Program-made: the position numbers and the translations under genes
Notes under the pieces: generated by a model
The model's database searches: none
Told to the model about the DNA's origin: nothing
Seen by the model: the letters and a program-made list of their open reading frames with translations, nothing else
Assembly: GCA_002794775.1 (NCBI GenBank)
Contig: NBAY01000016.1
Location: 248,001 to 312,000, forward strand
Direction: 5' to 3'
DNA: 64,000 nt
Source: Porodaedalea pini
Taxonomy: Eukaryota; Basidiomycota; Agaricomycetes; Hymenochaetales; Hymenochaetaceae
Part shown: piece after piece, positions 17,301 to 27,958 of the stretch
Position numbering within the stretch: the stretch's first letter is position 1
Layout of the letters: the number at the start of each line of letters is the position of its first letter

Positions 17301-18623
17301 ATGGCGACTTCAATGGCAGCGGCAATCGCTGCGTCCATGCCGGCGGCCCAAGCCGCACCTGCGCCCGTGCAGCCTACTTACGAGGCCATTCCACCATCAA
17401 TGTCCAAGGTCATCGACATCGAGGCCGAGATCCCAATCACGACCATCCAGCTCGATGCTCTGGTGAGCTTCATACACCTCACAAGAAACTTTTTAGTTTC
17501 TCAAAGAACACTCTCAGGTCGTTTCCAAAATCGTAAAGCACGGTTCTGAAGTGCAAAACGCATCCTCTGCCCTCGGACTGCTCATCGGCATCGACCTTGA
17601 CGGCACGCTCGAAATTTCCAACTCGTTCCCACTTCCACATGTCAGCGATGAGGATGAAAAAACGAACAAGTCGCTCGCGCGCTATCAGGCGTCAATGTTA
17701 CGTTCTCTCAAGGAGGTGCAGGCGGATGATGCCATCGTGGGCTTCTACCAGTCGGATTCGTTGGGCGCGTTCTTCAAACAGTCGCTCCTTGAATTGCAAG
17801 CGATCCATCAGGAGAAGTTGAGGCATGGCGGAATTGTGATTGTACATGGTACGCGTCTGTTTGCTTCCATGAACAATAATAACTCATCAACATTCCTTTT
17901 TCCCCCCTTCTTTTTTGACAGACGTTACGCAGGCGTCTCGCGGGAACCCTGTCTTTCATGCATTCAAGCTCACTAAAAGCTTCTTGCACGCCTTCCGGAC
18001 TGGAAGGTTCAATAGTCAGAGGTAACAGCCCTCTTGTGCCCATGTTCACTTGCCATGATTAATTAACCATTTGTAGTCTTGTTGAACACAACCTTACTTT
18101 CTCTAATATCGTCGAGGAGGTCCCTCTCCGAATACGTACAAACCCTCTGCTGGGTGCCTTCCTCACCACGCTCACCACGCCCACTTCGACGTCTTCATCG
18201 CCCTTGTCACTCTCGTCCTCCACGCCCCGCACATCCGCAGCCGTCCCCCCGTCCTTCTCGTCGCTCGACCTCAATGCGCGATCACTAACCACGAACCTCT
18301 CGTCCGTGCTGGATGCGCTCGACGACTACAAAACGGAGGAGGGCAACCTCGCGTACCTCTCGCGACAGATTGCGCGTGAGAAGGCCCGCGCGGACGCCCA
18401 CGTGCAGAAGCGCCGCGAGGAGAACGCGCTGCGCGTGAGCCAGGGGTTGGCGCCGCTGCCCGAGGATGACGTGAGCCGGCTGTTCAAGATCCCGCCTGAG
18501 CCGGGCCGCCTCGAGAGCACACTTCTCCTTGGCCAGATCGATGCATATTCGAAGAGCCTTGCGCAGGGCGCGAGTGTTAACCTCGTGAAGATGTATGCTG
18601 CGAATGGAGGTAGCAGCGCGTAG
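17301..18623 (+). CDS. eIF3h: Translation initiation factor eIF3 subunit h
   Basis: Four exons: 17301-17462, 17518-17848, 17922-18021, 18077-18623, all with GT-AG introns and matching phases. The start ATGGCGACTTCA begins MATSMAAAIAASMPAAQAA, a low-complexity leader. An MPN domain follows (TTIQLDALVVSKIVKHGSEV, GLLIGIDLDGTLEISNSFPL, AIVGFYQSDSLGAFFK). The JAMM zinc ligands of deubiquitinating MPN proteins are absent, as expected for eIF3h. The C-terminal half is helical (YLSRQIAREKARADAHVQKR) and would anchor in the eIF3 octamer core. It takes part in 40S recruitment and start-site selection. The exonic leader was probably shortened or altered by the LINE inserted about 100 bp upstream. Confidence 0.93.
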
Positions 18624-19248
18624 ATGCTTTGTAGCTGTATTATTCTTGCATGTTTGTCTGCATGCGCATGATGTTTGTACCGAAGGCATTCGGAGCTACA
18701 GAGTGCACGCGAACTTCGTACTTTGTTTACCATACGTATAGCAACGGCTAGAACGCGGACAAGAGTCTCACATCCGACATGCTTCCCATATGAAAAGCTC
18801 GATTCTAGAGCCTGACGCTGTCAAGCTCTCATTTACGCTAAAGCGATCCAACAAAGAACACTGTAACTAGAAACCAACGCAAACAAGGAAAACTCTATTT
18901 GAAGACCCGTCAAATCATGGGAAAGAGAGAAGATATCCCTAGCTCTCGCGCATCGGCGCAAAAGGGCACGTCGCAGAAGTACCGGATGAAAGAAGGGAAA
19001 GAACATAAAAAGCACTTATAAATGAGCGAGTAAAGGAAACGGGGAGAAGGGCGCCAGGCGTATGGGTGATCTCAAACATGGACGGCAACATTGGGGGGGG
19101 GGGATTGTAGCATGAACGGTTGACGTGAACAACATTTGGTGAAGTTCATGATTTGTACAACGGAGGGTATTTGGATGAAACGTTGCCGAATAGAATCATG
19201 ACGATATCGGTTAAGACCAGAGGGTCAAAAAACGATGTCTTGAATAGC
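18624..19248. other. Intergenic between convergent eIF3h and a DPBB gene
   Basis: About 620 bp with no convincing coding region. It holds a run of G at about 19093-19105 and A-rich stretches; both flanking genes end here. Confidence 0.6.
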
Positions 19249-20339
19249 TTAGTTGTTCCAGACCCAAGTCATGCCGCTGAGACGACCGACGGACTCGGAC
19301 GCAAGTTCCTGGAGAGGAAAATGTTAGACCGTTTCGTATAGATTGCAAGACCGTGCGACATACATCGAAAGCGGACGGACTGAAGTCGAGGTCGGTGAGT
19401 GCGCAGGCCTCGCAGCGGTCCTCCACAGTGACCGTTGTGCTCTTGCCTTGGTCTGTAAAGAAAAAGGAAATCAATTAAACCTCGGATATCTCAAACCGAG
19501 GGAAAGAAAAAGCTTACAGGTAGCCGTAATGGACTTGCCGCAGACCGGGTTGGTGTTGGAATTGGTTCCGTCATAGCCACTGGCGAAATTTTTCAATTAC
19601 CAGATGAGGGGAGGCAGAAAATTGCACGTACGGGTACTGGTCGAAGAGCAGTTTCGAGACGGCGGCGATCTTGTCATTACCGCTGTTCGTGACACCGCAA
19701 GCGCCGAGGCCAATAGCGTAGAAAGTACCTATGTTGTACAAAGATGAGAATGTGTGCCATCTTAATAGTACACGGGGTAGAGGGCTTACCCTGGCCAGTC
19801 TGCGTGCCGGTCAGGAAGGACTGGGTTCCAGAGGTGGATGCCGCCGTGGGAGTGGGGGAAGCCTTGGATGAAGAAGTCTTAGACGAGGACGAAGACGATG
19901 TAGTCGGCTCCGGAGCTGGAGTCGCGCTGGATGAAGTCGTCTTCGGCGCCCGCGTCGAAGACGAGGATGACGGCTTCCCGGCGACCGCTGCGACAGTGGT
20001 AGGCGAGGCGACGCTGGACGAAGAGAAAGTCGACGAGGATGACGAAAAGGTCGACGAGGACGACGAAAAGGTAGACGAAGACGAAGACGAAGACGCGACC
20101 GCACTGCTAGACTTGGCGATGCAGCGGTTTGTATCACCTCGCTTGCGACGGATACGCTTGGGCTTGACGACCTTCACATCATCTCCGTATGGCGCAACCG
20201 CGGGAGCGGCCTCAGGGATGGCCACCCGAGCCGCCAGAGCATGGTGGTCGTGTGGACTACGGGCGACATGCGGTGTGGCGAGACTGGAGGCGGAGAGGGC
20301 GAGGGTAAAGAGAACGAAGAACTTGGAGAGGGTCGACAT
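19249..20339 (-). CDS. Secreted DPBB (RlpA/expansin-like) protein A
   Basis: The start at 20339 gives a signal peptide (MSTLSKFFVLFTLALSASSLA), then a dibasic-rich propeptide-like part (KPKRIRRKRGD). A Ser/Thr/Pro-rich linker with SSSSSTF repeats follows, likely O-glycosylated, then a C-terminal double-psi beta-barrel. Exons by splice sites: 20339-19790, 19728-19632, then about three more to the stop at 19249. The joined barrel reads YAIGLGACGVTNSGNDKIAA, QYPGYDGTNSNTNPVCG, then QGKSTTVTVEDRCEACALTD, DLDFSPSAFDELAS and ends MTWVWNN. Conserved GACG, CG, DRC and D-DFS-SAF motifs are present. Related fungal proteins are barwin-like or loosenin/expansin-like wall proteins; enzymatic activity is unproven. 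Paralogue of 22276-25747. Confidence 0.85.
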
Positions 20340-20955
20340 CGTTGCGACGGGATTGATGGGTGATGGATAGACGAGTCGGGCTCAAAGTGCGGAGAGGGCT
20401 AAAGAATGAGCGGAACAAAGGACACTACGTGAAAGACAGCGGGGATGAAAGAGAGCTGAGCACAATGAGCGGGGTGAGCGAGCGGACGACGGGTCTTTGT
20501 GGTGAGGGTGGAAGGAGAAAGAGAAGATTTAATATAATTTCTGGTTTTATTTAGACGACAACGCCGAACAGCTGCGGACCTAATGGACCCTGAGATCACA
20601 CGCTGCTGTTGTCCCCGTCCCCGGGGTGTCTTGATTAATCTGACGCTAGCCTTGTCTTCACTAGCTTTTCATACGAGCCTCTTCGGCGTTGCCAGACGAA
20701 AAGCATCCTTCACATCCGCAGCATTATACTGGTCTGGCTTCGCCGCTCTCTGCTGGATGTCGCCGTCGCTGGACACTCAGAATGCTGCCTCTCACGGACT
20801 CAAAAATAAACAGTTTCAGCTCCAACAGGCTTGTGTTCCGACGCATTCGCATCATCAAGGGTAGCAGAACAGAAAAGAAAGTCGGCATCAGCTCGGTTGC
20901 GGGGAACAGTTTTTGAATTATCTCACAGGATCCTTCATCTCGCCGTGTCACGTAC
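20340..20955. other. Intergenic, upstream of DPBB gene A
   Basis: Promoter side of DPBB gene A. No TATA box stands out and no reading frame is convincing. Confidence 0.5.
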
Positions 20956-20968
20956 AGACAGATGCACG
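20956..20968. repeat. Left 13-bp target duplication of truncated LINE (AGACAGATGCACG)
   Basis: Exact match to 21483-21495. The two copies bracket the LINE-homologous segment precisely. Confidence 0.8.
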
Positions 20969-21482
20969 ACGCCAATTACGGCCCTTTCTGCGACTTAATC
21001 CTGAGAAGCGTATCCCCCGCAATCTCCAGTCGAAAGCGGTTGGGATCCTCCTTAACACACACGACATGCATGATCGAAACCTGCCAAACCGATGCCCGGA
21101 CCCACTCTGTTCTAAACATGACGTCCATCATATCCTTAACGTATGCCCCTTCTTTTCACAAATTCGTCGACAATTTTTTCATAAGACACAACTCCCACTT
21201 TCATTCAATAACTGGTTCGCACCATCTAACTTCATGCTCCTCCTCCAATTCGCCTATTTTTCTTTCCGTCGCCCGCCCGACACAATGCCCTATTATTCAG
21301 ACCTCCCACCAGATCTCATATAAAGCAAATCCTTAATTTCACCTAACAACCACTTTCACTTTTACGTAGCCATGCATTCGGTCACCACGAAAATGTCTTC
21401 CTTTCTTTTCCTCCCCTTCTCCCTTTTTTTTTCCTTTTTTTCCGCTGTAGTGTAGGTAGTGCAGAGTAGTGCAATATTACAA
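20969..21482 (+). mobile_element. 5'-truncated LINE copy (ORF2 C-terminus and 3' UTR)
   Basis: An open frame to 21323 reads LRPFLRLNPEKRIPRN, then MHDRNLPNRCPDPLCSKHDV and FAYFSFRRPPDTMPYYSDLP. These match the last ~110 residues of ORF2 of the LINE at 4.6-17 kb (LHPFLKLSPKKRIHRT, FAYFSFRRPPDSMPLLSDLP), though clearly diverged. The copy starts inside ORF2, as usual for incomplete target-primed reverse transcription, and has a pyrimidine-rich 3' UTR ending ATATTACAA. It is a related but not identical family member. The frame is still open, so it is not very old. Confidence 0.85.
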
Positions 21483-21495
21483 AGACAGATGCACG
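21483..21495. repeat. Right 13-bp target duplication of truncated LINE
   Basis: AGACAGATGCACG, exact copy of 20956-20968. Confidence 0.8.
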
Positions 21496-22275
21496 TGATG
21501 CTCACGCGACGACGCGTCCATGTTCTTTCTCCGCCCTTGAATTTAAACTTCCGGCAATGCCTCCCAGTCGAGACTCGTCTTCACACTGCCTTCGTCATGG
21601 CCAGCTGCCGACCTCTCTTGTGAGAATAAAATACCATGCGGCATCTCCCCAGGTCTCATATTTTGCTTACGCAAAGTTCCACAAACATCAAGTTTGCTAC
21701 TGCGAACCCACGTCCAGAGGTCTATACCGCTCCCTCCACGTGATTTCGGCAGCCATGTTTGCTTTCTACACTCTCAGACTGCACTCACCAAATGCCTTAA
21801 AATAATCTAAGGCTAGATCAATTCCCTTAGCCGGATATAATTGACTGCAAAGTCTGCGAATTACGAGCCGAGCAAAGCGACCACCCGTCGAACATCACGT
21901 TCAGCACGCCTCGAATGCGCAATCGCGATGTATTCGGGGAATATTTCTCCACTGCTTTGCAGGGACCTTGCGCAATTCGCGTCTTTTTGCATCTCTGACG
22001 AGGTCTCTCGCCTGCTCGTCGACAATGCTGCTGGGCCGTCATCTGCAATGTTCCTCCTCGCCAAGTACATAAACCGCACGCAGCATCCTCCAAGTCCTGC
22101 ATTCTTCTCAAGTTTGTTTTGGACTCCCGTCCAATCTGACAGGTTGGTGCATGCATGTCTCATTTGTCTGATAACATAAGCTCTTACACTCAACGGATTC
22201 TTTAGCCTTGTAGATTGTTGAGTGAGTCAATCACGATACCCTGCTTCGAACACACAGGAACAAATTGCAATTAGC
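21496..22275. other. Intergenic, upstream of DPBB gene B
   Basis: About 780 bp with only short frames on both strands and no recognisable protein. The region directly before the ATG at 22276 is the promoter side of DPBB gene B. Confidence 0.5.
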
Positions 22276-25200
22276 ATGAAGGGGGCTCTCAGGCTCTTCC
22301 TTTTTTGTGCGCTCATCGCGTACACGTCTGCGCTCTTCATGCCCAACCTCTACGGTAGGCATAATCGACGCGCCTATCTTCAGAATGGCCACGGCAGTGT
22401 GCAGCCGCCGGGTGAACCGCAACCAGAACATTCAAAGCGATTCTTCCAGCGCGACCAGGGTCATAACAAGCCACCACCCCCAGAACACACGAAGCGCGGC
22501 GCCCACATCGTGCACAGCCCAAACAACCAACGCTCCCCGCATGACTCGACCTACCCGAAACGCTCTCTCGAAAAAAGGTGCAGAAACTCCGTGGTGCCCT
22601 TTTCCCCCATAACTACTGATGGCGGCAGTCCTACCGACTCTGCGGACAGTTCGTCGAGCACTGGCGGGTTTGGCGGCTCGTCTCCGACTGACAGCTCTGG
22701 CTTCACTGGAACGACACTTGGGCCAGGCACTGGGGATGGTAACAGCTTCACGCTCGGTGGCCCTGGAGGTCCAATTTCTGGAACGTCTGGCGGCTCAGGT
22801 GGCTTCGGCTCTTCGGGCGCGGGCGGTTCCACTGACTCAACCGACCTTGGCTCCTCTGCAACTGGCACTGACGGCTTTGGATCATCTGCAACCGGCGGTT
22901 TCGGGTCCTCTGGCGGATTTGGAAGTGGCGGCTTTGGCGCATCCGGTGCAACAGGCTCTACTGGCGCGAGCGGCTCTTCAGCGACTGGAGGCTTCGGTTC
23001 ATCGGGCTCAGGTGATTCTACCGGTACTGGAGATGCTACCGGCTTCGGAGGTTCTGGTGCCTCGACCGGAACAGGTGACTCTGGTTCAAGCGCGACGGGC
23101 ACCGACTCATTTGGATCCAGCCCAACAGACTCTTCTGGATCTTCTTCAGACAACGGCTTTGGGTCCTCCACCGGCGCTGGCGGCTCCAGTGCAACGGGCA
23201 CTTCCGGTGCAGGCGACTCGACCGCGACTGGAGGCTTCGGTTCGTCAGGCTCGGGTGATTCTACTGACACTGGCGGATTTGGTTCTGCGACTGGCACGGG
23301 CGGATCCGATTCGTCTACTGTCGCGGGTGGCTTCGGTTCGTCGACTGGTGGGGGAGGCTTTGGCTCTACAGGCGCAACTGGCTCAACCGGTGCAAGCGGC
23401 TCTACAGCGACTGGAGGATTCGGTTCGTCAGGTCCAGGCGGTTCCACTGACACTGGAGGCTTTGGCTCTTCTGCAACTGGTGGATCTGGTTCGTCTACTG
23501 GTGCGGGAGGCTTTGGCTCATCCGATAGCGGAGGTTTCGGCTCTTCTACTGGCGCAGGCGGGTTCGGCTCTACAGGCGCAACTGGCTCAACCGGTGCAAG
23601 CGGCTCTACAGCGACTGGAGGATTCGGTTCGTCAGGTTCAGGCGATTCCACTGACACTGGAGGCTTTGGTTCTTCTGCAACCGGTGAATCTGGTTCGTCT
23701 GCCGGCTCTGGAGGCTTTGGCTCATCTGCCAGTGGTGGTTTCGGCTCCTCTACTGGCGCAGGTGGCTTCGGCTCTGCAGGTGCAACAGGCTCAACTAATG
23801 CAGCTGGCTCTAGTGCCACCGGAGGATTTGGCTCTGGTGGATTCGGTTCATCTACTGGCACAGGCGGATTTGGTTCGTCTGCGGGCGGCTCAGGAGGATT
23901 TGGATCCGCGACAGATACCGGAGGCTTTGGCTCTAGCTCCACGGATACCAATTCAGCTGGTTCTAGCCCGACGGATTCTTTCGGCTCTAGTCCCACCGAC
24001 TCAGGCTCCTCAAGCTCTCTTGGCTCTAGCCCAACGGATACCTCTGGTTCTTCGCCGACAGACTCGTCTGGCGCTAGCTCAACTGATTCGTCTGGTTCAT
24101 CGCCTACGGACTCGTCGACAGGATTCAGTTCATCTGACACTTCTGGCTCTAGCCCGACTGACTCGGGCTCACCTTCCGGCATATCGTCCTCCAGTTCGAG
24201 CTCTGGCAGCTCGCCAACCGGCGGCTCAGGCAGCTGGGGCTCATCTTCGGACTCAGCAGGCGGCTCGAGCAGCAGTTCAGGGAACTCAGGCTCGTCTTCT
24301 AGTACACTCAGCAATTCTGTCAGTGGTGTCTTTGGCTCTGTGACTGGCCCAGACAGCGGTTTCCCAACGTCAACCGGGTTTGGTGGCAGTAGCATGAGTG
24401 GCGGTTCCCCAAGCGCAACGTCTTCAGGTCCAGAGAGCTCCGCCTCGCCTACTGACGACGGCGGTGATGATGACTGCGATGATGACAGCTCGAGCTCTGG
24501 CTTCGGCGCATCTCCGACTGACTCTGGCTTTGGCTCGAGTGCGACCGATGGGTCTTCCGGCACTGGAACGGGTACTGGGGCGGGTGCTTCCGCCACGGAC
24601 ACAGGAACAGATGGAGGCTTCGGGTCGTCGACTGGATCTCCTACTGATAGTGGTGCCAGCACCGGAGCCACTGGCACAGGAACAGGCGGAGGCTTCGGGT
24701 CATCGACTGGATCTCCCACTGATACTGGCACAGGCACCGGAGCTACCGGAACAGGTGCGGGTACTGGCACAGGCGCTACCGGCACAGGCATAGGCGGAGG
24801 CTTTGGCTCTTCGGCCGGGTCTCCCTCTGATACTGGAGCTACTGGCACAGGCGCTTCCGGCACGGGCACGGGAACGGATGGAGGCTTCGGGTCATCGACT
24901 GGATCTCCTACTGATACTGGTGCCAGCACCGGAGCTACCGGCACAGGAACAGGCGGAGGCTTCGGGTCATCGATCTCCCACTGATACTGGCACAGGCACC
25001 GGAGCTACCGGAACAGGTGCGGGTACTGGCACAGGCGCTTCCGGCACGGGCACAGGAACAGACAGTGGCTTTGGCTCATCGACTGGATCTCCTACGGATA
25101 CTGGTGCCAGCACCGGAGCTACCGGCACAGGAACAGGCGGAGGCTTTGGCTCTTCGACTGGATCTCCTACTGATACTGGCACAGGCACCGGAGCTACTGG

Positions 25201-25747
25201 TACAGGTGCTGGCTCTAGCACAGGCTTTGGTTCGCCCACCTCCAGCCCGGCTCCGGCTCCGGCACTGGCACCGGCACTAGTACTGGCACATCCACAGCAA
25301 CAGGACCCAGTAGTTCCTCGAGTGGGGGCAGCTCGGCCGGTGGCTACCTTTCTGGCACACAGTCCGGCTCCGGCACTTACTTCGACGTCGGCATGGGCGC
25401 CTGTGGGAAGACCAACGTGGCGACCGACATGGTCGCAGCCATCTCCAAGCAGGCGTTCGACGGCTATCCAGGGGCGAACCCTGCAAACCCGAACACGAAC
25501 CCCATCTGCGGACAACATGTTAAAGCGACGTGTGAGTGACTCGTCTCTTTTGTTCGTCTTTTTAGAGAAGCGATCACTGACGGATTTATTTTCCATTATA
25601 GACCAAGGCAAATCTGTGACCGTTGAGATCGTGGACCGCTGCGCTGGATGTGAAGGGCCTACTGATATTGATTTCTCGGACAGCGCGTTCCAGCAGCTCG
25701 CAGATATGTCCCTCGGCCGCATCCAGATTCAATGGGAGTGGGCGTAA
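22276..25747 (+). CDS. Large Gly/Ser/Thr-repeat secreted DPBB protein B, with two frame breaks
   Basis: The ATG at 22276 is preferred because it starts a signal peptide ([19 protein letters not shown]). A pro-region with KR dibasic sites follows, then ~870 residues of Gly/Ser/Thr repeats ([34 protein letters not shown] types). The C-terminal double-psi beta-barrel reads [33 protein letters not shown], an intron at 25532-25601, then [20 protein letters not shown] and [11 protein letters not shown], ending IQWEWA. The frame breaks at about 24972 (5 bp missing against neighbouring repeat units) and returns at about 25246 (1 bp). The two changes total 6 bp, so the barrel is in the original frame. 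This is an indel pair, an assembly error in repeats, or a hidden intron. It is probably a wall-associated protein; function unknown. Paralogue of 19249-20339. Confidence 0.75.
22640..25245 (+). repeat. Degenerate coding minisatellite array ([13 protein letters not shown] units)
   Basis: Imperfect tandem units of roughly 30-150 bp encode Gly-Phe-Gly-Ser-Ser and Thr-Gly repeats. Two near-identical blocks of about 130 bp start near 23350 and 23570, and blocks of about 150 bp recur from 24610 to 25200, which suggests recent unequal exchange. The opposite strand is open for ~800 codons only because of this codon periodicity. Confidence 0.8.
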
Positions 25748-26204
25748 GTACTTCGATGTACAGTCGCAGGGCGACACAAATTTATCCATTCCTTTCGACC
25801 GTATTCTAAATTATCTCATTTTCCTTTATTTTCATTTCCTTCCCATAGAAGTAAATCAGTCAATGTACATACTAAGCGCAGATAAAGAGACGTGAATACA
25901 ACAACGTTCAATATCAGCATATACGTATTTCGCTCAAGCATTGGAGCAAGCAGGCCTGAGTCTGAGTCTTTATTTCTCAAGCATTTTTTTTTCTTGTTCC
26001 GATAAGATTTCACGCCAAGAGCAGTATATTCCTAATGGAGAACCGTGAGTAGTGCTACAAATGTATTTTGTAGATATATCTAAGCGACCAAAAATCCGAC
26101 ATGAGAATGGAATGTAGAGAAAGTGAACGGACTGTAAACGAATAAATATTGGCCAAAGGAAAAGGGTCAAGCAGAGAGATACAATGCACAATGCACCAAT
26201 AATG
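25748..26204. other. Intergenic between convergent DPBB gene B and a membrane-protein gene
   Basis: About 460 A/T-rich bp holding the 3' ends of both genes. No coding region seen. Confidence 0.6.
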
Positions 26205-27788
26205 TTATCGAGGAAGAGAGGGAGGATGGTATTTGACCTTTTCGAAAATACGGAAAAGGCTGATGAAAAGATTAGAACAGTACATGATCAAGCCCAGGAA
26301 AACGAGGCAGATAAGCGCGACTTGGTTGTCGCATATGTAATCCCCTGGTTGGCCCTCGTTTCGACCGAGGTTGGGATTGTCGGGTGTCGGACGGGGAAGT
26401 TGGTTGTACCACGAGGTATCAGACGCTGGGGCGCAGCCGATGACGGATGTGAAGAAATTGTCGAAACAAAGAGAGAGTGCAGCAGACCATGCGCAGATAA
26501 AAAATGTTTCGGAAAGAGTATGAATTAGCTTATTGAAGGTGCGCCAAAGCCCAAGGGGTCGGCCGAAGTATTCGAGCTGAGGAGAGTAAGCCCATGACAC
26601 GATTGCGGCAGACTGAAGACTCACATAGATGGCTACCATGACATGTACAAGTGTGAGAGGCGCAAATATAATCACAAGAGTTCTGAAGGAGAAGCGTAAG
26701 GTGATGAGTTCACACTGAAAGAATTGCATATGACATACACGGAGCTCCCGACAGCACCCATTATGCCGAACTCTTTTTCTTTCAGCCGGATCCTTATTGC
26801 TACTGCTAGTGCAGCTGTAGTTAGGGTAATGTTGATGACGCGGAATAGCTGTTACGACGAACTGATCAAAAGGGGAAGCACAGTGTAAAGGACAAAACAT
26901 ACCAATGGTACATAGTTGTTGTTTAGAATGAAAGCTCTTATCCTCTTTCGCCTGCGATACCATTTACTCCGTTTTGTGCTCGAAGGAGGGTTGTCAGAAC
27001 CATTTCCATCGCCGATGGATTCGTCGTGGGCGTCGAAGTTACTCGCATGGCCACCCAACCCATTCAAAGGCCGAGCTACGCGCGACGACCAAGGTGTGTC
27101 CCAGCCTGGCGTATCGTTCTGTGCAATCGTGATTGGAGCTGGGGTAGGAAGGGGAATATTAAATCCCCAGCTCTGCCGGCGTCCTTCGATGTTGTCGTCT
27201 GATGACCAATCCGGGTCGCCCTCCGCAGGTATCAAGTGCCTTATGCGCTGCGTACCGGCGAGCCAGGTGGATTTTGCGCGTTCCTTCATAGGCCACTCGC
27301 GCTTTTCGCTTGGATTGCCAGACTTGGGATTCATGGTTGGCCAGTTGTGCTTCTCTGGAGTCGAGTGCTGTGGCGGGCCCTCTGCGCGGCCCCTACGAGT
27401 GAACATCCACCAGAGTGGCTCGTCCCTTTGGCCATATGGACGATGTATGTTCTGGTTGAATGTGGATGTGGAGTCAGCGTTTGTACTGAGAACAGACTGC
27501 GATGGGCGGGGATTGATGGAGTTAGCAGGTGTAGACAAAGGACCGAGCTCTTCCGTTGGTGAAGGAGGCTCGTCGCGTGCCCATGCTATGAGAGAAGCAA
27601 TGATAAACCAGCATAAGCATCGTTGTCAGAGAAACAAGAGATTAAGGTCGCGACATACGAGGAGAGGTGACGATATTTCGAAGTCCGGACGGGACATTCT
27701 GCGTGCGCTGGCTCCCGACGCTCTGGGACTTGGCGAGACTGGAGATAGAAGGACTGGCAACGCGCAGATCGGAAGCGGTCGTGCTCAT
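26205..27788 (-). CDS. Fungal multi-span membrane protein of unknown function
   Basis: Five exons; the first three are 27788-27659, 27585-26903 and about 26848-26727, and the last ends at 26205. The N-terminal ~270 residues are hydrophilic and disordered (MSTTASDLRVASPSISSLAK...) with a WWMFTRRGRAEGPP patch. Then about four hydrophobic spans follow: FRVINITLTTAALAVAIRIR, TLVIIFAPLTLVHVMVAIY, FFICAWSAALSLCFDNFF, ICDNQVALICLVFLGLIMYC. The conserved block LEYFGRPLGLWRT lies between spans 2 and 3, and LFRIFEKVKYHPP closes the protein. The second half looks strongly conserved among fungi, as I recall, but I know no assigned function. A plasma or vacuolar membrane location is only a guess. Confidence 0.8.
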
Positions 27789-27958
27789 CCCTTGGACGAC
27801 GCGCGCAGCGACGAAGGGTGGCGACGGGAGAGAGGGAGAGGGAGAGGTGGAGCTAGCGCAGTGACGCCGCAGCACGGGCTTGGATCGGCTCAGCAGTCTG
27901 ACGCGACTCAGTTCGATCTCAAACCAGCTCGTCCTTTTGTACTAATACTGTAACCGTC

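Noticed and set aside
21557..22193. Overlapping 80-110 codon frames upstream of DPBB gene B
   Set aside because: Open on both strands over the same bases with no known motifs.
22619..24343. 574-codon plus-strand frame rich in Ala, Leu and Arg
   Set aside because: Alternative frame through the same minisatellite; the signal peptide and DPBB domain belong to the other frame.
22551..24944. 797-codon open frame on the minus strand ([13 protein letters not shown] type repeats)
   Set aside because: Exact antisense shadow of the Gly/Ser/Thr repeat; the codon periodicity removes stops. No start context, signal or domain of its own.
22640..25245. Repeat array considered as CRISPR or a DNA satellite
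   Set aside because: Units are imperfect, of variable length, have no spacers and are coding in one frame; this is a eukaryotic genome.
26916..27953. 345-codon plus-strand frame
   Set aside because: Antisense to the spliced membrane-protein gene, whose exons join into a protein with conserved spans.
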